DNA of 64,000 nucleotides from Gammaproteobacteria bacterium (lineage in GTDB: Bacteria > Pseudomonadota > Gammaproteobacteria > Pseudomonadales > Azotimanducaceae), in NCBI GenBank assembly GCA_028821405.1, contig JAPPGK010000019.1:1-64000 (forward strand). The letters run 5' to 3'. The position numbers and the translations under genes were made by a program. How positions within the stretch are numbered: position 1 is the first letter of the stretch; each line of letters starts with the position of its first letter. The notes under the pieces are model-generated. The model was not told the origin of the DNA. It did not search any database and worked only from the letters and a program-made list of their open reading frames with translations. Positions 62,322 to 64,000 of the stretch are shown piece by piece.

Positions 62322-63968
62322 ATGGCCGAAGACCTTCGGGATTTCATCCGACATCGCATTCGCGACGACCTGCGTACCGCCGCGGTCGAACGCGTGGTCA
62401 CCCGTTTCCCGCCGGAGCCGAACGGCTTCCTGCACATCGGACACGCCAAGTCCATCTGCCTGAACTTCGGTGTCGCGCAGGAGTTCGGCGGCACAACGTA
62501 CCTCCGCTACGACGACACCAACCCGCTGCGCGAGAGCGATGAGTTCGTCGAGGCCATCCAGCGCGACATCGATTGGCTGGGCTTCGATTGGGAGGGACCG
62601 ACCTTCGCGTCGGACTACTTCGAGCAACTCTACGAGTTCGCGGAGCAGTTGATCGAGCGGGGCAAGGCGTTTGTCTGCAGTCTGCCGGCCGACGAGATCC
62701 GGGCCACCCGGGGCACGCTGACCGATCCCGGCACGGATAGCCCGTATCGAGACCGGACGGTGGCCGAGAACCTGGACCTGTTCCGTCGCATGCGTGCCGG
62801 CGAGTTTCCCGACGGCAGCCACGTGCTCCGCGCCAGGATCGACATGGCGTCCCCCAACGTCAACATGCGGGATCCCGTCATCTACCGCATCCGGCACGCC
62901 ACCCATCATCGCACCGGCGACGCCTGGTGCATCTATCCCATGTACGACTTCACACACTGCATCTGCGATGCGCTGGAGGGTATCTCGCATTCGCTGTGCA
63001 CCTTGGAGTTCGAGGACCACCGTCCGCTCTACGACTGGGTTCTCGACAACATCGCCATCAACTACCACCCGCCGCAGATCGAGTTCTCGCGCCTGAGCCT
63101 GGAATACACCGTGATGTCGAAGCGGCTGTTCTCGGCCTTGGTGGACGACGGTCACGTCATGGGCTGGGACGATCCGCGCATGCCAACGCTCGCGGGCATG
63201 CGCCGACGAGGCTACCCCGCAGGGGCGATCCGGGAGTTCTGCCGACGCATCGGCGTGACCAAGTCCGATGGCACGGTGGAATACGAGTTTCTCGAGTTCT
63301 GCGTGCGCCGCGACCTGGCGGCCGCCGCGCCCCGGGCGATGGCGGTACTCGACCCGTTGCGCGTGGTGTTGACGAACTACGAGAGCGACGGCGAGACCCT
63401 TGCCGCCCCCTGGCATCCCCAGCAACCGGAACGGGGCAGCCGGGACATGGCGTTCTCGAAGACGCTGTACATCGAGCGAGACGACTTCTCGGAGAACCCG
63501 CCCAGCAAGTACCGGCGCCTGGTGCCGGGGGGCATGGTTCGCCTGCGCTATGGCTACATCATCGTCTGCGAGGACGTGGTCAAGAACATCAGCGGCGAAG
63601 TCGAGGAACTGCGTTGCCGCTACGTGCCGGCGTCCAAGAGCGGCAACGACACCAGCGGACTCAAGCCGAAGGGGGTGATCCACTGGGTGGAGGCGGAGTC
63701 CGCGGTCGCGGCGGATGTGCGCCTCTTCGAGCGACTATTCACCGATCCGCGTCCTGGTTCGGCGGACTTCGCCGACACCCTGAACCCGGACTCGATGCGT
63801 GTGGCGAGGGCAATGGTCGAACCCGCCGTCGTTGCCAGCGACGATGCGTGCTTCCAGTTCGAGCGCACCGGCTATTTCGTCAAGGACAACCGGGACTACC
63901 GGCCCGGGGCGGCGGTGTTCAACCGCACGGTCTCGCTGCGCGACAGCTACCGTCCGGAGACGCGTTGA
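62322..63968 (+). CDS. glnS: Glutaminyl-tRNA synthetase
   Basis: 548 residues from ATG 62322, close to the 554 of E. coli GlnRS. The class I HIGH motif is in RFPPEPNGFLHIGHAKSICL, residues 29-48, the GlnRS-specific form. LRYDDTNPLRESDEFVEAIQ and YPMYDFTHCICDALEGISHSLCTLEF contact ATP and the tRNA acceptor end. The KMSKS-equivalent is YTVMSKRLFSALV near 264. The C-terminal anticodon-binding barrels run from about 340. It charges tRNA-Gln directly, which is characteristic of gamma- and betaproteobacteria among bacteria and supports the taxonomic guess. Much upstream in-frame open sequence has no GlnRS character. The next gene starts in its stop. Confidence 0.96.
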   Translation: MAEDLRDFIRHRIRDDLRTAAVERVVTRFPPEPNGFLHIGHAKSICLNFGVAQEFGGTTYLRYDDTNPLRESDEFVEAIQRDIDWLGFDWEGPTFASDYFEQLYEFAEQLIERGKAFVCSLPADEIRATRGTLTDPGTDSPYRDRTVAENLDLFRRMRAGEFPDGSHVLRARIDMASPNVNMRDPVIYRIRHATHHRTGDAWCIYPMYDFTHCICDALEGISHSLCTLEFEDHRPLYDWVLDNIAINYHPPQIEFSRLSLEYTVMSKRLFSALVDDGHVMGWDDPRMPTLAGMRRRGYPAGAIREFCRRIGVTKSDGTVEYEFLEFCVRRDLAAAAPRAMAVLDPLRVVLTNYESDGETLAAPWHPQQPERGSRDMAFSKTLYIERDDFSENPPSKYRRLVPGGMVRLRYGYIIVCEDVVKNISGEVEELRCRYVPASKSGNDTSGLKPKGVIHWVEAESAVAADVRLFERLFTDPRPGSADFADTLNPDSMRVARAMVEPAVVASDDACFQFERTGYFVKDNRDYRPGAAVFNRTVSLRDSYRPETR

Positions 63969-64000
63969 TGGTGGTGCGGGCCGACGTGGTCGCGGCGGCG
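63968..64000 (+). CDS. Start of a gene running out of the window
   Basis: ATG 63968 shares one base with the glnS stop (TGATG), the overlap style used elsewhere in this genome. Only eleven codons (MVVRADVVAAA) are visible, too few to identify. Confidence 0.4.
   Translation, partial: MVVRADVVAAA

Overview
This is 64 kb of high-GC DNA from a Gram-negative chromosome. A TonB-dependent receptor, TRAP transporter genes, many lipoprotein signal peptides, an MltF-like murein transglycosylase and a glutaminyl-tRNA synthetase point to Proteobacteria, most likely an uncultured heterotrophic gammaproteobacterium. The acyl-CoA dehydrogenases, CoA-transferase, GMC oxidoreductase and sulfatase remnant suggest an oxidative, catabolically versatile life. 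The taxonomy is inferred from gene content only.

Layout. (1) Bases 1-7.4 kb are a defence-type island: a Uma2 nuclease, a truncated RhuM, an OLD/RecF-type AAA ATPase, an Mrr-type restriction endonuclease with a probable modified-base reader domain, and a Gabija pair (gajA, gajB). (2) 7.8-13.1 kb is one minus-strand operon with stop/start overlaps at every junction: fatty acid hydroxylase, GH3-type acyl-acid amido synthetase, enolase-superfamily epimerase, small membrane protein, YcaQ-type glycosylase. It reads like an undescribed acyl-amino-acid or lipid pathway. (3) 13.1-19.8 kb holds a very large lipoprotein that joins FG-GAP/UnbV repeats to a vanadium haloperoxidase, then a TonB receptor. 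(4) 19.9-25.6 kb has a two-subunit ABC exporter, a glyoxalase-fold protein and a MerR regulator fused to a helical-repeat domain. (5) 25.9-34.2 kb carries an acyl-CoA dehydrogenase with a hydratase, a deleted sulfatase, lipoproteins, a double CaiB-type CoA-transferase and a double-SBP lytic transglycosylase. (6) 35.6-44.7 kb is a plus-strand run: TRAP transporter with T component, metallo-hydrolase, tandem DsbA/HCCA protein, a two-subunit acyl-CoA dehydrogenase and a DUF523 protein. (7) 44.8-57 kb has a Cu/Zn superoxide dismutase, a heterodimeric ABC exporter with one degenerate site, a second copy of the exporter type seen at 20 kb, and a PEP-utilising phosphotransferase. (8) 57-64 kb has a GMC oxidoreductase, an NADP-dependent reductase, a transglutaminase-like protein, an NTF2-like protein and glnS.

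Gaps between genes, usually at 3' ends, carry a family of short hairpins. Many begin with GTAG and have the loop CTTGT/ACAAG, and several supply the stop codon of the adjacent gene. They look like REP elements. The most striking non-coding stretch is 44660-44829, where six perfect inverted repeats tile almost the whole gap between two convergent genes. No tRNA, rRNA, CRISPR array or insertion sequence was recognised.
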